From NCBI RefSeq assembly GCF_006874475.1, contig NZ_VIRM01000017.1, positions 1 to 64,000 on the forward strand: a stretch of 64,000 bases of DNA, given 5' to 3'. Source of the stretch: Microbispora hainanensis (GTDB lineage Bacteria > Actinomycetota > Actinomycetes > Streptosporangiales > Streptosporangiaceae). Position 1 is the stretch's first letter; each line of letters opens with the position of its first letter. Positions 9,727 to 18,771 of the stretch are shown piece after piece. The notes under the pieces were generated by a model that saw only the letters and a program-made list of their open reading frames with translations, was not told the origin of the DNA and searched no databases. The translations under genes were made by a program, and so were the position numbers.

Positions 9727-11102
9727 TCGCACGGGATATCACGATCGGCCCGCTCTGTGTGCAGGACCGTGTGCAGGACCGGGGGCAGGACCGGTTCCGC
9801 ACGACGGCGCGGGGCGGGGAAGTCGCGCAGCGGACGGAACGGGCTGAGCAGCAGGATCGCGACCGACAGGAGCTGGACGACGGCCATCACGATCATGGTC
9901 TCGCGTACGCCGATCGCCTCGCCGAGCAGGCCGCCGAGCAGCCCGCCGAGAGGGATCGCGCCGTAGTTCAGGGCCGAGGTGCTCGCGGTGATCCGCCCGA
10001 ACATGTCTGCCGGGCAGTAGTGCTGGCGGAAGGTGCCCACCAGGATGTTCGAGGCCACCACGCCCAGGCCGGTGCCGAAGCCCGCGGCGGCGAAGAGCGC
10101 CAGTCCCGCGCCGCCGGTGCCGACCGGCCCGAGCAGAGCCATCGGTGCGGCGAGCGCCTCGCACAGCAGGAACCCCCGTGCGGGTCCGAACCGCGTGGCC
10201 ACCCGGCCGGACAGCGCGGCGCCGAACAGGCCGCCCGAGCTCGCCACCGCCAGCACGACGCCCACCTGTCCCGCCCCCGCCCCGAGATCCCGGGTGAGAA
10301 ACACGACCTGGATCGACGCGTAGCCCATCAGGGCGATGTTGGACATCGCGCTGAAGGCGGTGAGCGTACGCAGGTAGGGGTCGCGCACGACGAACCGCAG
10401 CCCGTCGCCGATCTCCGTGCGCAGCCGCCGTTGCGCGCCGGTCTCCCGGCGGGCCTCGCGCGTGCGCACCGAACGCAGGCACAGCACGGCGATCGCGAAG
10501 CTGACCGCGTCGGCCAGCACGCCGCTGACGGCGCCGAACCACTGCGCGAGCAGCCCCGCCAGCCCGGGACCGGCGATCTGCGCGGCCGACTCGCTGCCCT
10601 GGAGTTTGGCGTTGGCCTCCAGCAGCCGCTCACGCTCGACCAGGACGGGCAGGTAGGCCCGGTAGGCGAGAGTGAAGAACACCCTCGCCGCGCCGGCCGT
10701 CGTCGCCGCCACGAGCAGGTGCGTCGTCGTCAGCGCGCCGAGCCAGGCCACGATCGGCACGCTCGCGAACACCACCATGGAGACGGTGTTGCACACCAGC
10801 ATCACCGGCCGTTTCGGCATCCGGTCGACCCACGCGCCCGCGGGCAGCCCGACCAGCAGCCACGGCAGCCAGGCGGCCGCGGTCAGCAGTCCGACCGCCA
10901 GGGGGCTCGCGTGCAGGGTCACCACGGCGACCAGCGGGAGCGCCACGCCGCCGACGGAACCGCCGAGCGTGCTCGTCGTCTCGCCGATCCAGAGCAGCCG
11001 GAAGTCGCGCGTGCCCAGCAGGCCGCCGCGTGCGGCCGGCGTGGTCACGGCCGGCGTCGCGGCCACGGGCGGTGTCGCGGTCACGGGCGGCGTCGTGGTC
11101 AC
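9723..11102 (-). CDS. MFS transporter
   Basis: 459-residue major facilitator superfamily exporter of the type usually tied to drug efflux. The first ~27 residues are a Thr/Pro/Val low-complexity tail (VTTTPPVTATPPVAATPAVT), then FRLLWIGETTSTLGG starts helix 1. About 10-12 membrane segments follow, with an Arg-rich central loop (TREARRETGAQRRLRTE) and the G-D-G-L-R-F-V segment common in this subfamily. GTG 11102 shares four bases with the stop of the ArsR gene (GTGA), and its own stop overlaps the next ATG (ATGA), so the three genes form a coupled operon. The substrate is unknown; ArsR control suggests induction by a toxic ligand. Confidence 0.85.
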   Translation of the reverse strand: MTTTPPVTATPPVAATPAVTTPAARGGLLGTRDFRLLWIGETTSTLGGSVGGVALPLVAVVTLHASPLAVGLLTAAAWLPWLLVGLPAGAWVDRMPKRPVMLVCNTVSMVVFASVPIVAWLGALTTTHLLVAATTAGAARVFFTLAYRAYLPVLVERERLLEANAKLQGSESAAQIAGPGLAGLLAQWFGAVSGVLADAVSFAIAVLCLRSVRTREARRETGAQRRLRTEIGDGLRFVVRDPYLRTLTAFSAMSNIALMGYASIQVVFLTRDLGAGAGQVGVVLAVASSGGLFGAALSGRVATRFGPARGFLLCEALAAPMALLGPVGTGGAGLALFAAAGFGTGLGVVASNILVGTFRQHYCPADMFGRITASTSALNYGAIPLGGLLGGLLGEAIGVRETMIVMAVVQLLSVAILLLSPFRPLRDFPAPRRRAEPVLPPVLHTVLHTERADRDIPCE

Positions 11103-11662
11103 GGCCGGCCCGGTACGGCGCGGGCGGTGAGGAAGACCAGCTCGCGTTCCTCCCCGTCGTCGGGGACCTCCCGGTCGGCCAGCGAGGCGAACAGGGCGAG
11201 GATCTTCTCCTCCAGTTCGGCGAGCTCGGCCACCGACAGCCTCGCCCAGTGGTCGGTGGTGAACGCCGCTCGCCGCCACGCCTCCGGGTAGCCGTCGCGC
11301 TCGGCGAACCACTGCCGGGCGAGCGCGGTCTGCCGCTCGAGGACGAGCGATTCGGCCGCCGCCGCCACCGGATCGTCGGGGAAGTCCGACGCCGACCAGC
11401 TGAGGACGTCCGGCGACCTGCGCCACCAGCGTTCCCGCCGGTCACGCGCGAGCTCGGGCACCTCCTCGACGAGTTCGCTCGCGGCGAGAACCTTCAGGTG
11501 GTGGCTGATGTTGCCGACGGCCTGCCCGGTCCTGTCGGCCAGCACCGACGCCGTCGAGGGCCCGTCCACCCGCAGGATGTCGAGCAGCCGCCGGCGCAGC
11601 GGGTGGGACATCGCGGCCAGCACCTTCGAGTCGCGTACTTCACGCGTGGGGCGATCACTCAC
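11099..11662 (-). CDS. ArsR-family transcriptional regulator
   Basis: 187 residues. The N-terminal winged helix (SHPLRRRLLDILRVDGPSTA, VGNISHHLKVLAASELV) is typical of the ArsR/HTH_20 group. A helical C-terminal part with Trp-rich segments (RRERWWRRSPDVLSWSASDF) follows, like other long ArsR regulators that bind organic ligands rather than metals; no metal-binding Cys pair is visible. GTG 11662 lies 6 nt after a TAGGGT -10, so the mRNA is probably leaderless. It is first in the operon with the MFS exporter and should repress it. Confidence 0.85.
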   Translation of the reverse strand: MSDRPTREVRDSKVLAAMSHPLRRRLLDILRVDGPSTASVLADRTGQAVGNISHHLKVLAASELVEEVPELARDRRERWWRRSPDVLSWSASDFPDDPVAAAAESLVLERQTALARQWFAERDGYPEAWRRAAFTTDHWARLSVAELAELEEKILALFASLADREVPDDGEERELVFLTARAVPGRP

Positions 11663-11668
11663 CCGCTC

Positions 11669-11697
11669 ACCCTAGGCGTACAAGTGGCATTGTGCAA
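11669..11697 (-). promoter_or_regulatory. Promoter of the leaderless ArsR-MFS operon
   Basis: Read on the minus strand: TTGCAC (-35, 11697-11692), a 17-bp spacer, TAGGGT (-10, 11674-11669), then 6 nt to the GTG start. The spacer contains ACAA-N6-TTGT (as read on plus within 11680-11694), a short dyad that could be the ArsR operator. This is the cleanest sigma-A-like promoter in the window. Confidence 0.7.
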
Positions 11698-11818
11698 CAG
11701 CTCTTGTGTATCTGCAGACGTGTCGTCTTTTGCCAAGGCAAGGCACTACGGGAACCATGAGAAAACCACTCTTTGCGTAAGTTAAGTAGCCGAGATTTCG
11801 ACGCATCGAGGGTGCCTT

Positions 11819-12256
11819 ATGGCTACTTTCTGGGACCTCAAGCACTGGTTGACCGACGCGATCAACATGCACGACATCCGGGGAATACTCGCCTGCTACA
11901 GCCCCAGCGCGGTGTATGTCACCCCGTCAGGCGTGGCGGAGGGCCACGACCAGATCGCCTGGATGTACGAGCAGTTCTTCAGGGCCTTTCCGGACTTCCG
12001 CGCGACGGCCTGGTTCGAGCTCGGCGACTGTGAGAACCCCGCCGTCACGGAATGGACCTATACCGGCACCCATGAGGGTGCTTTCCTGTTGCCGGACGGG
12101 CGCGAGATAAGGGGAACGGGCCGTCACATCACCATCCGCGCCACCTGTTCGACCTTCGTCCACGACGACAAGATCGTCACGCACCGGGAATACTTCGACC
12201 AGCTGGAGCTCTACAGCCAGCTCGGCTTCGGGCTGACGAAGATCGAGCACGGGTGA
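11819..12256 (+). CDS. SnoaL-like / ester cyclase family protein
   Basis: 145 residues with the NTF2-like cone fold of SnoaL polyketide cyclases and related small hydrolases or isomerases: W-L-T-D-A-I-N-M-H-D near the start, FRAFPDFRATAWF in the middle, and TFVHDDKIVTHREYFDQLEL near the end. The family ranges from aldol cyclases in aromatic polyketide tailoring to stress proteins of unknown role. No polyketide genes are nearby, so a biosynthetic role is not supported here. ATG 11819 follows GAGGG. Upstream, TTGCCAAGGCAA (11730-11741) is a perfect 12-bp palindrome in the region divergent to the ArsR operon and could be an operator. Confidence 0.75.
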   Translation: MATFWDLKHWLTDAINMHDIRGILACYSPSAVYVTPSGVAEGHDQIAWMYEQFFRAFPDFRATAWFELGDCENPAVTEWTYTGTHEGAFLLPDGREIRGTGRHITIRATCSTFVHDDKIVTHREYFDQLELYSQLGFGLTKIEHG

Positions 12257-12300
12257 CCGGGGCCGGGAGGCGTCGCGCCCCCGGCCCGGATCGTCGTCCA

Positions 12301-12390
12301 CGGTCAGACGGTCGCAGTCAGACGGTCGCAGTCAGGCGGTCCGCAGTCAGACGGTCCGCAGTCAGACGGTCGCAGGTCCGACGGTCGCGC
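12301..12390. repeat. Tandem ~14-15 bp repeats between convergent genes
   Basis: About five imperfect copies of GTCAGACGGTCGCA (some with an extra C, GTCAGACGGTCCGCA) fill the space between the convergent SnoaL-like and pntB genes. No spacers or conserved flanks of a CRISPR are present. It may act in termination or be a neutral minisatellite. Confidence 0.75.
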
Positions 12391-12391
12391 G

Positions 12392-13798
12392 TCAGAGCGC
12401 GGAGACGATCTCCTCGACCCGCTGCCGGGCGTCGCCGAAGAGCATCCTGCTGTTGTCGCGAAAGAACAGAGGGTTCTGCACACCGGCATACCCCGTGGCC
12501 ATCGACCGTTTGAAGACGATCACGTTCTCCGCCTCCCACACGCGCAGGACGGGCATCCCGGCGATGGGGCTGTCCGGGTCCTCGACGGCCCCGGGATTGA
12601 CCGTGTCGTTGGCGCCGATGACGAGGACGACCGTCGTGGTGGCGAAATCGTCGTTGATCTCGTCCATTTCGAGAACGATGTCGTACGGCACCTTGGCCTC
12701 GGCGAGCAGGACGTTCATGTGACCGGGCAGGCGGCCGGCGACCGGGTGGATGCCGAAGCGCACCTCGACGCCGCGCTCCCGCAGCCTGCGGGTGAGCTCG
12801 GCGACCGGATACTGCGCCTGCGCGACCGCCATGCCATACCCGGGGGTGATGACGACCGACTTGGCCTCCTTGAGCAGGTCGGCGGTCTCGACGGCGGTGA
12901 TCTCCCGGTGCTCGCCGTAGTCGCGGTCGCCGGAGGGGCCCGCCTCGATGCCGAAGCCCCCGGCGATCACGGAGATGAACGACCGGTTCATCGCCTGGCA
13001 CATCACGTACGACAGGTAGGCACCGGACGAGCCGACGAGGGCGCCGGTGACGATCAGCAGGTTGTTGTCGAGCAGGAACCCGGACGCCGCGGCCGCCCAC
13101 CCCGAGTAGCTGTTGAGCATCGAGACGACGACGGGCATGTCCCCGCCGCCGATGGAGGCGACCAGGTGCCAGCCGAGCAGCAGCGCCACGACGGTCAGCG
13201 CGACGAGCAGCCCGAGGTTCGGGGAGGCCACGAAGAGCACGGTCAGCACCGCGAACGCCGCGAGCGCGCCCAGGTTCAGGGAGTTCTTGCCCGGCAGCAT
13301 CATCGGGCGGGAGTCGATCCGGGCCGACAGCTTGAGGAACGCGACGATCGACCCGGTGAAGGTGAGCGCTCCGATGAACACGCCGATGGACACCTCGGCG
13401 TGATGGACGCCCAGCAGCGAGCCGGGCAGCTCGGCCAGCGCCCCGCCCCCGTTTTCCACCTCAAGGAAGCCGTTCCACCCGACGAGCACGGCGGCGAGAC
13501 CGACGAAGCTGTGCAGGATGGCGATCAGTTCCGGCATCGCGGTCATCTCGACGATCCGGGCCCGCCAGAGCCCGACGGCGGCACCGATCGCCATCGCGAC
13601 CAGCAGCAGGACCACCGTGAGGGTCGCGGCGCCGTCCGCGGCGAGGACGACCGTCGCGGCGAGCGCGATGACCATGCCGGAGATGCCCAGCACGACGCCG
13701 GAGCGCGCGGTCTCGTGCTTGGACAGCCCGGCGAGGCTGAGGATGAACAGCAGGGCGGCGACGATGTAGGCGGCCTGCGCGGCCGTGGAGAGGGTCAC
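12392..13798 (-). CDS. pntB: NAD(P) transhydrogenase subunit beta
   Basis: 468 residues, normal length for PntB. The N-terminal half is a membrane domain with about eight to nine helices ([33 protein letters not shown]). The C-terminal ~190 residues form the NADP-binding domain dIII ([70 protein letters not shown]). With PntA it couples proton entry to hydride transfer from NADH to NADP+, supplying NADPH. GTG 13798 starts 2 nt after the pntA stop, preceded by AGGAG inside the end of pntA, so translation is coupled. The operon order A-B is conserved. Confidence 0.95.
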   Translation of the reverse strand: MTLSTAAQAAYIVAALLFILSLAGLSKHETARSGVVLGISGMVIALAATVVLAADGAATLTVVLLLVAMAIGAAVGLWRARIVEMTAMPELIAILHSFVGLAAVLVGWNGFLEVENGGGALAELPGSLLGVHHAEVSIGVFIGALTFTGSIVAFLKLSARIDSRPMMLPGKNSLNLGALAAFAVLTVLFVASPNLGLLVALTVVALLLGWHLVASIGGGDMPVVVSMLNSYSGWAAAASGFLLDNNLLIVTGALVGSSGAYLSYVMCQAMNRSFISVIAGGFGIEAGPSGDRDYGEHREITAVETADLLKEAKSVVITPGYGMAVAQAQYPVAELTRRLRERGVEVRFGIHPVAGRLPGHMNVLLAEAKVPYDIVLEMDEINDDFATTTVVLVIGANDTVNPGAVEDPDSPIAGMPVLRVWEAENVIVFKRSMATGYAGVQNPLFFRDNSRMLFGDARQRVEEIVSAL

Positions 13799-13800
13799 GG

Positions 13801-15381
13801 TCAGCTCCTCGTGAACATGCCGAGCATGCGCCGGGTCACGGCGAAGCCGCCGACGATGTTGATGCTCGCCAGCAGGATGGCGACGAACGACAGGACGGCG
13901 ACGACCCCGTCGCCCTGGCCGATCTGGAGCAGCGCGCCCACCACGATGATCCCGGAGATGGCGTTGGTGATCGACATCAGCGGTGTGTGCAGCGCGTGGT
14001 GGACGTTGCCGATCACGTAGTAGCCGATCACGATCGACAGCACGAAGACGGTGAGGTGCTCGATCAGCGCGTTCGGCGAGAAGGCGGTCAGCAGGAACAG
14101 CACGACGGCGACGGCGGCGGTGACCAGATGGCGTCGCCGTCCGGGCGGTGACGGCGGTCGCCCGGCGGGGGCCGCGGCCGTTTCCCGCACCGGAGCGGAG
14201 GCGGCGGACGAGGGGGCGGTTGCAGGGGTTGTGGGTGCGGCGCTCACCGGCACGGGCGGCGGCGGCCAGGTCTTCTCGCCGTCGCGGACGACGGTCATCG
14301 CGCGCTGCACGACGTCGTCGAAGTCCAGCACGAGCCGGCCGTCCGCGCCGGGGGTGAGCAGCTTCATCAGGTTGACGAGGTTGGTGCCGTAGAGCTGCGA
14401 GGCCTGCGCCGGCAGCCGCCCCGCGAGGTCGGTGTAGCCGATGATGGTCACGCCGTTGCCGGTGACGACCGCCTCCCCGGGCCGGGTGCCCTCGACGTTC
14501 CCGCCCTGCGCGGCGGCCATGTCGACGACGACGCTGCCCGGGCGCATGCGCGCCACGTGCTCGGCCGTGAGCAGCCGGGGGGCGGGACGTCCGGGGATCA
14601 GGGCGGTGGTGACGACGATGTCCACGTCGGCGGCCTGCTCGGCGTACATCTCGGCGGCGCGGCGGTCGTAGTCGCGCGAGGTCTCCCGGGCGTACCCGTC
14701 CGTGCTCGCCGCCTGCGCGACCCCGACGTCGAGGAACTCCGCGCCCAGCGACCGCACCTGCTCGGCCACCTCGGGACGGGGGTCGGTCGCCCGCACGACC
14801 GCGCCCAGGCTGGTCGCCGTGGCGATGGCCGCCAGGCCCGCCACGCCCGCGCCCGCCACCAGGACCTTGGCCGGGGGGACCTTCCCCGCCGCGGTCACCT
14901 GGCCGGTGAAGAGGCGCCCGAACGCGTGCGCCGCCTCGATGACGGCGCGATAACCGGCGATGTTCGCCATCGAGCTCAGCACGTCGAGTGACTGCGCGCG
15001 GGAGACACGCGGCACGGCGTCCATCGCGAGCACGGTGATCGGCCGTCGCGCGAGCGCGTCCACCAGGCCGGGGTCGGCGGCCGGGCCGATCAGGGAGACG
15101 AGCGTGGTTCCGTCGTGCAGGGCCGTGATCTCGTCCGCCGACGGCGCGTTCACCTTGAGCACGATGTCGGCGTCCCACGTCTCCTCGCGGCCGGCGATCC
15201 GCGCCCCGGCCCCGGCGTACGCGTCGTCGGTGAAGCCCGACCGTCTGCCGGCGCCCGATTCGACGATCACCTCGTAGCCGAGCGAGACCAGATGGGGGAC
15301 GGTGGCCGGGGTGGCCGCCACCCGGGTCTCGCCCGGCGCCGATTCGGCGACCACGCCCAGGCGTTGTGCTGAGTGACTCAT
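13801..15381 (-). CDS. pntA: NAD(P) transhydrogenase subunit alpha (fused PntAA-PntAB)
   Basis: 526 residues. Residues 1-~380 are the NAD-binding domain dI, related to alanine dehydrogenase ([54 protein letters not shown]). A Pro/Ala-rich linker of about 45 residues ([18 protein letters not shown]) leads to four membrane helices ([38 protein letters not shown]). In some actinobacteria these parts are two proteins; here they are one. ATG 15381 follows AAAGGA by about 7 nt. It forms the proton-translocating transhydrogenase with PntB. Confidence 0.95.
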   Translation of the reverse strand: MSHSAQRLGVVAESAPGETRVAATPATVPHLVSLGYEVIVESGAGRRSGFTDDAYAGAGARIAGREETWDADIVLKVNAPSADEITALHDGTTLVSLIGPAADPGLVDALARRPITVLAMDAVPRVSRAQSLDVLSSMANIAGYRAVIEAAHAFGRLFTGQVTAAGKVPPAKVLVAGAGVAGLAAIATATSLGAVVRATDPRPEVAEQVRSLGAEFLDVGVAQAASTDGYARETSRDYDRRAAEMYAEQAADVDIVVTTALIPGRPAPRLLTAEHVARMRPGSVVVDMAAAQGGNVEGTRPGEAVVTGNGVTIIGYTDLAGRLPAQASQLYGTNLVNLMKLLTPGADGRLVLDFDDVVQRAMTVVRDGEKTWPPPPVPVSAAPTTPATAPSSAASAPVRETAAAPAGRPPSPPGRRRHLVTAAVAVVLFLLTAFSPNALIEHLTVFVLSIVIGYYVIGNVHHALHTPLMSITNAISGIIVVGALLQIGQGDGVVAVLSFVAILLASINIVGGFAVTRRMLGMFTRS

Positions 15382-15780
15382 CACGATCCTTTCTGTCGTG
15401 CGGGTCGTCGGGTTGGCCGACCCTGCGGTCGCCGCCGTCCTCCGCTCACTCGTGGGTCGCGGTGATATGGAACGGCGGCATGCCATGCGTCGCCGTACGG
15501 GCGGCGGTGAAAGGGATGAATGCAATTTGATGCGAATATCGGGGAAATTGTCCCGACTTTCCGTGGCGCGGATCAAGGTGTATCTGCCGGTGGCCGTCCA
15601 CACGGTATGACGGCGATCCCTCGCGCGCAGGTGTTCGTCATCACCGCGCCGCACCAGGTGCTGTCCGGTGCCGCCGGCGAACCCCCGCGCGCCGCCGCCA
15701 CGCCCGCCGGCCGGGGGCGACGCCGGGTCCGTCCCGCTTTCACATGTGTCCTGACCTCGTTAAACCCCTAGGCTGTCTCC
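15382..15780. other. Divergent intergenic region pntA / histidine kinase
   Basis: 399 bp between divergent transcription units. An AT-rich patch at about 15515-15570 is the most promoter-like part for pntA, but no -35/-10 pair could be fixed with confidence. Immediately before the kinase ATG, GTTAAACCCCTAGGCTGTC (15758-15776) contains TAGGCT, a plausible -10. No ORF is supported. Confidence 0.4.
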
Positions 15781-17031
15781 ATGACCTCAGTGAAGGAGGG
15801 AGGCCCGCACGAGCTGTTCGCGGGATCGTCCCGCCGGTGGGTGCGGCTGCTGCCTGGGGTTGTGGCGATCGTGTTGTGCGTCTGCCTGCTTCCGGCGACA
15901 AGCATCCTCCTCACCAAGTACTACGGCCTGATCGCCGTCGCCGGGACCGGGCTGGCCATCGCACAGGTCGCACCGCTGCTGCTGGCCGTCGTACGACCCC
16001 TGCAGGCCTGGTATGTGATTTTCCCGGCCGACGTGGCCGGGGCGCTCGCCCTGCTCACCGTCGACTTCCCGGAACGGCTGCTGTGGCCGTTCCCGTCCGT
16101 GGTGATCGTCGGGTACGTCGGACTCTGTCTCGCCCTGGGCCTGAGCGAGCGGCGCCGGACGCTGCTGCTGGTGTGGCTGGCCACGGCGGCCGCGAACGTG
16201 ACGCTGATGGTCTTCGCGCCGCACGGCGCCGATGCCGGGGACCTGTCGTTCACCGCCCTCGGCGGCCTCGCCCTGCTGGTCGCCGTCGCGCTGCGGGAAC
16301 GGGCCGAGGTGCAGCGCAGGCTGGTCGAGCAGGAGACGATCAGCGAGGCCGAGCGCGCCCGGCGGACGCTGCTGGAGGAGCGGGCCCGGATCGCCCGCGA
16401 ACTGCACGACGTGGTGGCGCACCACATGTCCGTCATCACGGTGCAGGCGGACAGCGCGGAATACCGCCTCGACCGGCTGCCGCCGGAGGTGCGGGAGGAG
16501 TTCGCGAACATCGCCTCGACCGCGCGCAACTCGCTCGGCGAGATGCGGCGCCTCCTCGGCGTCCTGCGCAACGAGGAGACGCACGACGAACTCGCGCCCC
16601 AGCCGGGCCTGGCGCAGATCGACCAGCTGGTGGACGCGACGTCGCGGGCGCACGTGCCGGTGGAGTTCACCCCCTGCGACGTGAAGGTCCCCGAGTCGGT
16701 GGGCCTGTCCGCGTACCGGATCGTCCAGGAAGCCCTCGCGAACGTCGTGCGGCACGCACCCGGAGCCCGCACGCAGGTGTGCCTGTCGGTGTCGGAGCCG
16801 TCCGAAGGCGAGGGCGGTGCGGGCGGCGGGCGGCTGACCGTCCTGATCGTCAACGGACCGTCGCCTGAGCCGCGGGCCGTGCCGCTGGAGTCGAGCGGCA
16901 CCGGACAGGGACTCGTCGGCATGCGCGAGCGGGTGCGGCTCGTCGGCGGCACCCTCGAGGCCGGACCGCTGCCGGACGGCGGCTTCCGAGTGGCCGCCCG
17001 GCTCCCCTTGAACGAAGAGGACTTCACGTGA
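15781..17031 (+). CDS. NarL-type sensor histidine kinase
   Basis: 416 residues. The N-terminal ~170 residues contain six predicted membrane helices with short loops, and no large sensor domain. The HisKA_3 dimerisation box is ARIARELHDVVAHHMSVITV, with the phospho-accepting His. The HATPase domain includes AYRIVQEALANVVRHAPGA (N box) and SSGTGQGLVGMRERVRLVGG (G box). It autophosphorylates and passes phosphate to the response regulator encoded directly downstream, with which it overlaps by 4 bp (GTGA). Kinases with this membrane layout often sense membrane or cell-envelope stress. The stimulus is unknown, and no target ABC transporter adjoins this pair. Confidence 0.9.
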   Translation: MTSVKEGGPHELFAGSSRRWVRLLPGVVAIVLCVCLLPATSILLTKYYGLIAVAGTGLAIAQVAPLLLAVVRPLQAWYVIFPADVAGALALLTVDFPERLLWPFPSVVIVGYVGLCLALGLSERRRTLLLVWLATAAANVTLMVFAPHGADAGDLSFTALGGLALLVAVALRERAEVQRRLVEQETISEAERARRTLLEERARIARELHDVVAHHMSVITVQADSAEYRLDRLPPEVREEFANIASTARNSLGEMRRLLGVLRNEETHDELAPQPGLAQIDQLVDATSRAHVPVEFTPCDVKVPESVGLSAYRIVQEALANVVRHAPGARTQVCLSVSEPSEGEGGAGGGRLTVLIVNGPSPEPRAVPLESSGTGQGLVGMRERVRLVGGTLEAGPLPDGGFRVAARLPLNEEDFT

Positions 17032-17702
17032 CGATACGAGTCGTCGTCGTCGACGACCAGGCCATGGTGCGAGCCGGCTTCGCGGCCCTGCTGGCCGCCC
17101 AGAGCGACATCGACGTGGTGGGCGACGCGTCCGACGGCGCACAGGGCGTCGAAGTGAGCCGGCACACCCGTCCGGACGTCGTGCTGATGGACGTACGGAT
17201 GCCCGTCATGGACGGCCTGGAGGCCACCCGCCGGCTCCTCTCGCCCCCGCCGGGGGTGACTCACCGGCCGCGTGTGCTGATGCTGACCACGTTCGACGTC
17301 GACGACTACGTGTACGAGGCGCTGCGGGCAGGCGCGAGCGGCTTCCTGCTGAAGGACGCGCCGCCGGGCGACCTCGTCGCGGCGGTCCGCGTCGTCGCCA
17401 GAGGCGACGCGCTGCTCGCGCCGTCCGTGACGCGCCGTCTCATCGCGGACTTCGTCAAGCAGCGCCCCGTGGGCCGGGGCAAGCCCGCGCAGCGGCTGAA
17501 GGAGCTGACCGAACGCGAGACCGAGGTGCTGACCTTGGTGGCTCGCGGCTATTCGAACCAGGAGATCGCCCAGGCTCTGGTGCTGGCCGAGCAGACGGTC
17601 AAGACGCACGTGAGCCGCGTGCTGACCAAGCTCGACCTGCGCGACCGCGCCCAGGCGGTGGTCTTCGCCTACGAGTCGGGACTGGTGGCTCCCGGCGAGT
17701 AG
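17028..17702 (+). CDS. NarL/LuxR-family response regulator
   Basis: 224 residues. The receiver domain shows the acidic pair (VVVVDDQAMVRAG), the phospho-acceptor Asp in PDVVLMDVRMPVMDG, the conserved Thr in MLTTFD and Lys in FLLKDAPPG. The C-terminal LuxR helix-turn-helix is LTERETEVLTLVARGYSNQE followed by TVKTHVSRVLTKLDL. It is the partner of the kinase just upstream. The alpha/beta hydrolase operon begins about 210 bp downstream after a hairpin and could be a target, but no binding site is evident. Confidence 0.92.
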   Translation: MTIRVVVVDDQAMVRAGFAALLAAQSDIDVVGDASDGAQGVEVSRHTRPDVVLMDVRMPVMDGLEATRRLLSPPPGVTHRPRVLMLTTFDVDDYVYEALRAGASGFLLKDAPPGDLVAAVRVVARGDALLAPSVTRRLIADFVKQRPVGRGKPAQRLKELTERETEVLTLVARGYSNQEIAQALVLAEQTVKTHVSRVLTKLDLRDRAQAVVFAYESGLVAPGE

Positions 17703-17795
17703 TCACACCCGATACACCCCCTACCGCGGTATCACCTTCGGCTTGGCTCTCAGGTGTGACGCCGGACATGTGGCCGTCGGCCCACACTCTTTCTC

Positions 17796-17828
17796 AACCC
17801 GTTGAACCCACCCCCGGGTGAACGGGTT
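17796..17828. terminator. Inverted repeat after the two-component pair
   Basis: AACCCGTT (17796-17803) and AACGGGTT (17821-17828) are perfect 8-bp arms, with an inner CACCC/GGGTG pairing in the loop. Position after the response regulator suggests a terminator. It is also about 90 bp before the next start codon, so an operator for the following operon is possible. Confidence 0.5.
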
Positions 17829-17915
17829 CTCCCATGGCTCGACGCCAGACATCTGTCGCAAATCGGACCTATGTTCCGACGTGCGCCACCGACGCCACCC
17901 ATCAGGAGGTCCGCA

Positions 17916-18722
17916 GTGACGATGCCCGATGACACGACCGCACCCGCCGGCCCGGCCACATCGATCGTACGGGCGGGTGACCTCGAGGTCGGGATCATCG
18001 ACAGCGGGTCCGGCGTGCCGCTCGTGCTCGTGCACGGTGGAGAGAGCGACCGCACCCAGTTCACGGCACTGCGTGCCCATCTCGGCCCGGGGATCCGGGT
18101 CATCTCGTACGACCAGCGTGACTCGGGCGTCACCGTCAACCCGCCGGTTCTCTACACGATGTCCGACCTCGCCGACGACCTCGTCCACCTGCTGGACGCG
18201 CTCGACCTGCCCTCCGCGCACCTGCTGGGCACGTCCTTCGGCGGCGCCGTGGCCCAGCACGTCGCGCTGCGGCATCCCGGACGGGTCGCCTCCCTCATCC
18301 TGGTCGCCACCTCACCGAGCTACTTCTTCGAAGGCGCGGCGATCGACGAGTTGCTGTCCATGACCCACGAGGAGCGGCAGCGCTCGGCGGTCGACTTCTT
18401 CTTCACGCCGGAGGGCCGGGCCGCGCAGGGTGGCCGGGTCGGTGTGCTCACCAAGCGCAGCCCCGACAAGAACGCCCGCCGTGAGCACGTCATCCGGCAG
18501 CACGAGGTCCGGGACCGGCTGGCGGAGATCTCGGTGCCCACCCTCATCGTGCACGGCACGGAGGACCGGCTGGCGCCGTACGCCGGTGCGGTCCTCATGG
18601 AGCAGCAGATTCCGAACGCCGAATTGAAGGCCATCGAGGGTGGACGTCACGCGATCGCGCAGGAGTTCGCCGACACGGTCGCGCTGTGGGTGCGCGAGTT
18701 CCTGGGGGTGGAGGCGAGATGA
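17916..18722 (+). CDS. Alpha/beta hydrolase
   Basis: 268 residues, classic alpha/beta-hydrolase fold. Oxyanion region VLVHGGES, nucleophile elbow LGTSFGGAVAQHVALRHPGR (Ser in G-T-S-F-G), acid in LIVHGTEDRLAPY and catalytic His in EGGRHAIAQEF. Start set at GTG 17916, 7 nt after GGAGG (17904-17908); ATG 17922 is an alternative. It lies 49 bp before the DUF3500 gene and probably shares its transcript. Substrate unknown; esters, lactones or epoxides are all handled by this family. Confidence 0.85.
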   Translation: MTMPDDTTAPAGPATSIVRAGDLEVGIIDSGSGVPLVLVHGGESDRTQFTALRAHLGPGIRVISYDQRDSGVTVNPPVLYTMSDLADDLVHLLDALDLPSAHLLGTSFGGAVAQHVALRHPGRVASLILVATSPSYFFEGAAIDELLSMTHEERQRSAVDFFFTPEGRAAQGGRVGVLTKRSPDKNARREHVIRQHEVRDRLAEISVPTLIVHGTEDRLAPYAGAVLMEQQIPNAELKAIEGGRHAIAQEFADTVALWVREFLGVEAR

Positions 18723-18771
18723 GCACCGCCGGCGCACCCCCGCACGTTCGGAAGCAGGAGGGGATTCAGGC

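Noticed and set aside
12301-12390. Possible CRISPR array
   Set aside because: Repeat units adjoin each other with no unique spacers, and no cas genes are present.
15398-15610. Small ORF upstream of the histidine kinase
   Set aside because: No ribosome binding site, no recognised pattern, and it lies in a divergent promoter region.
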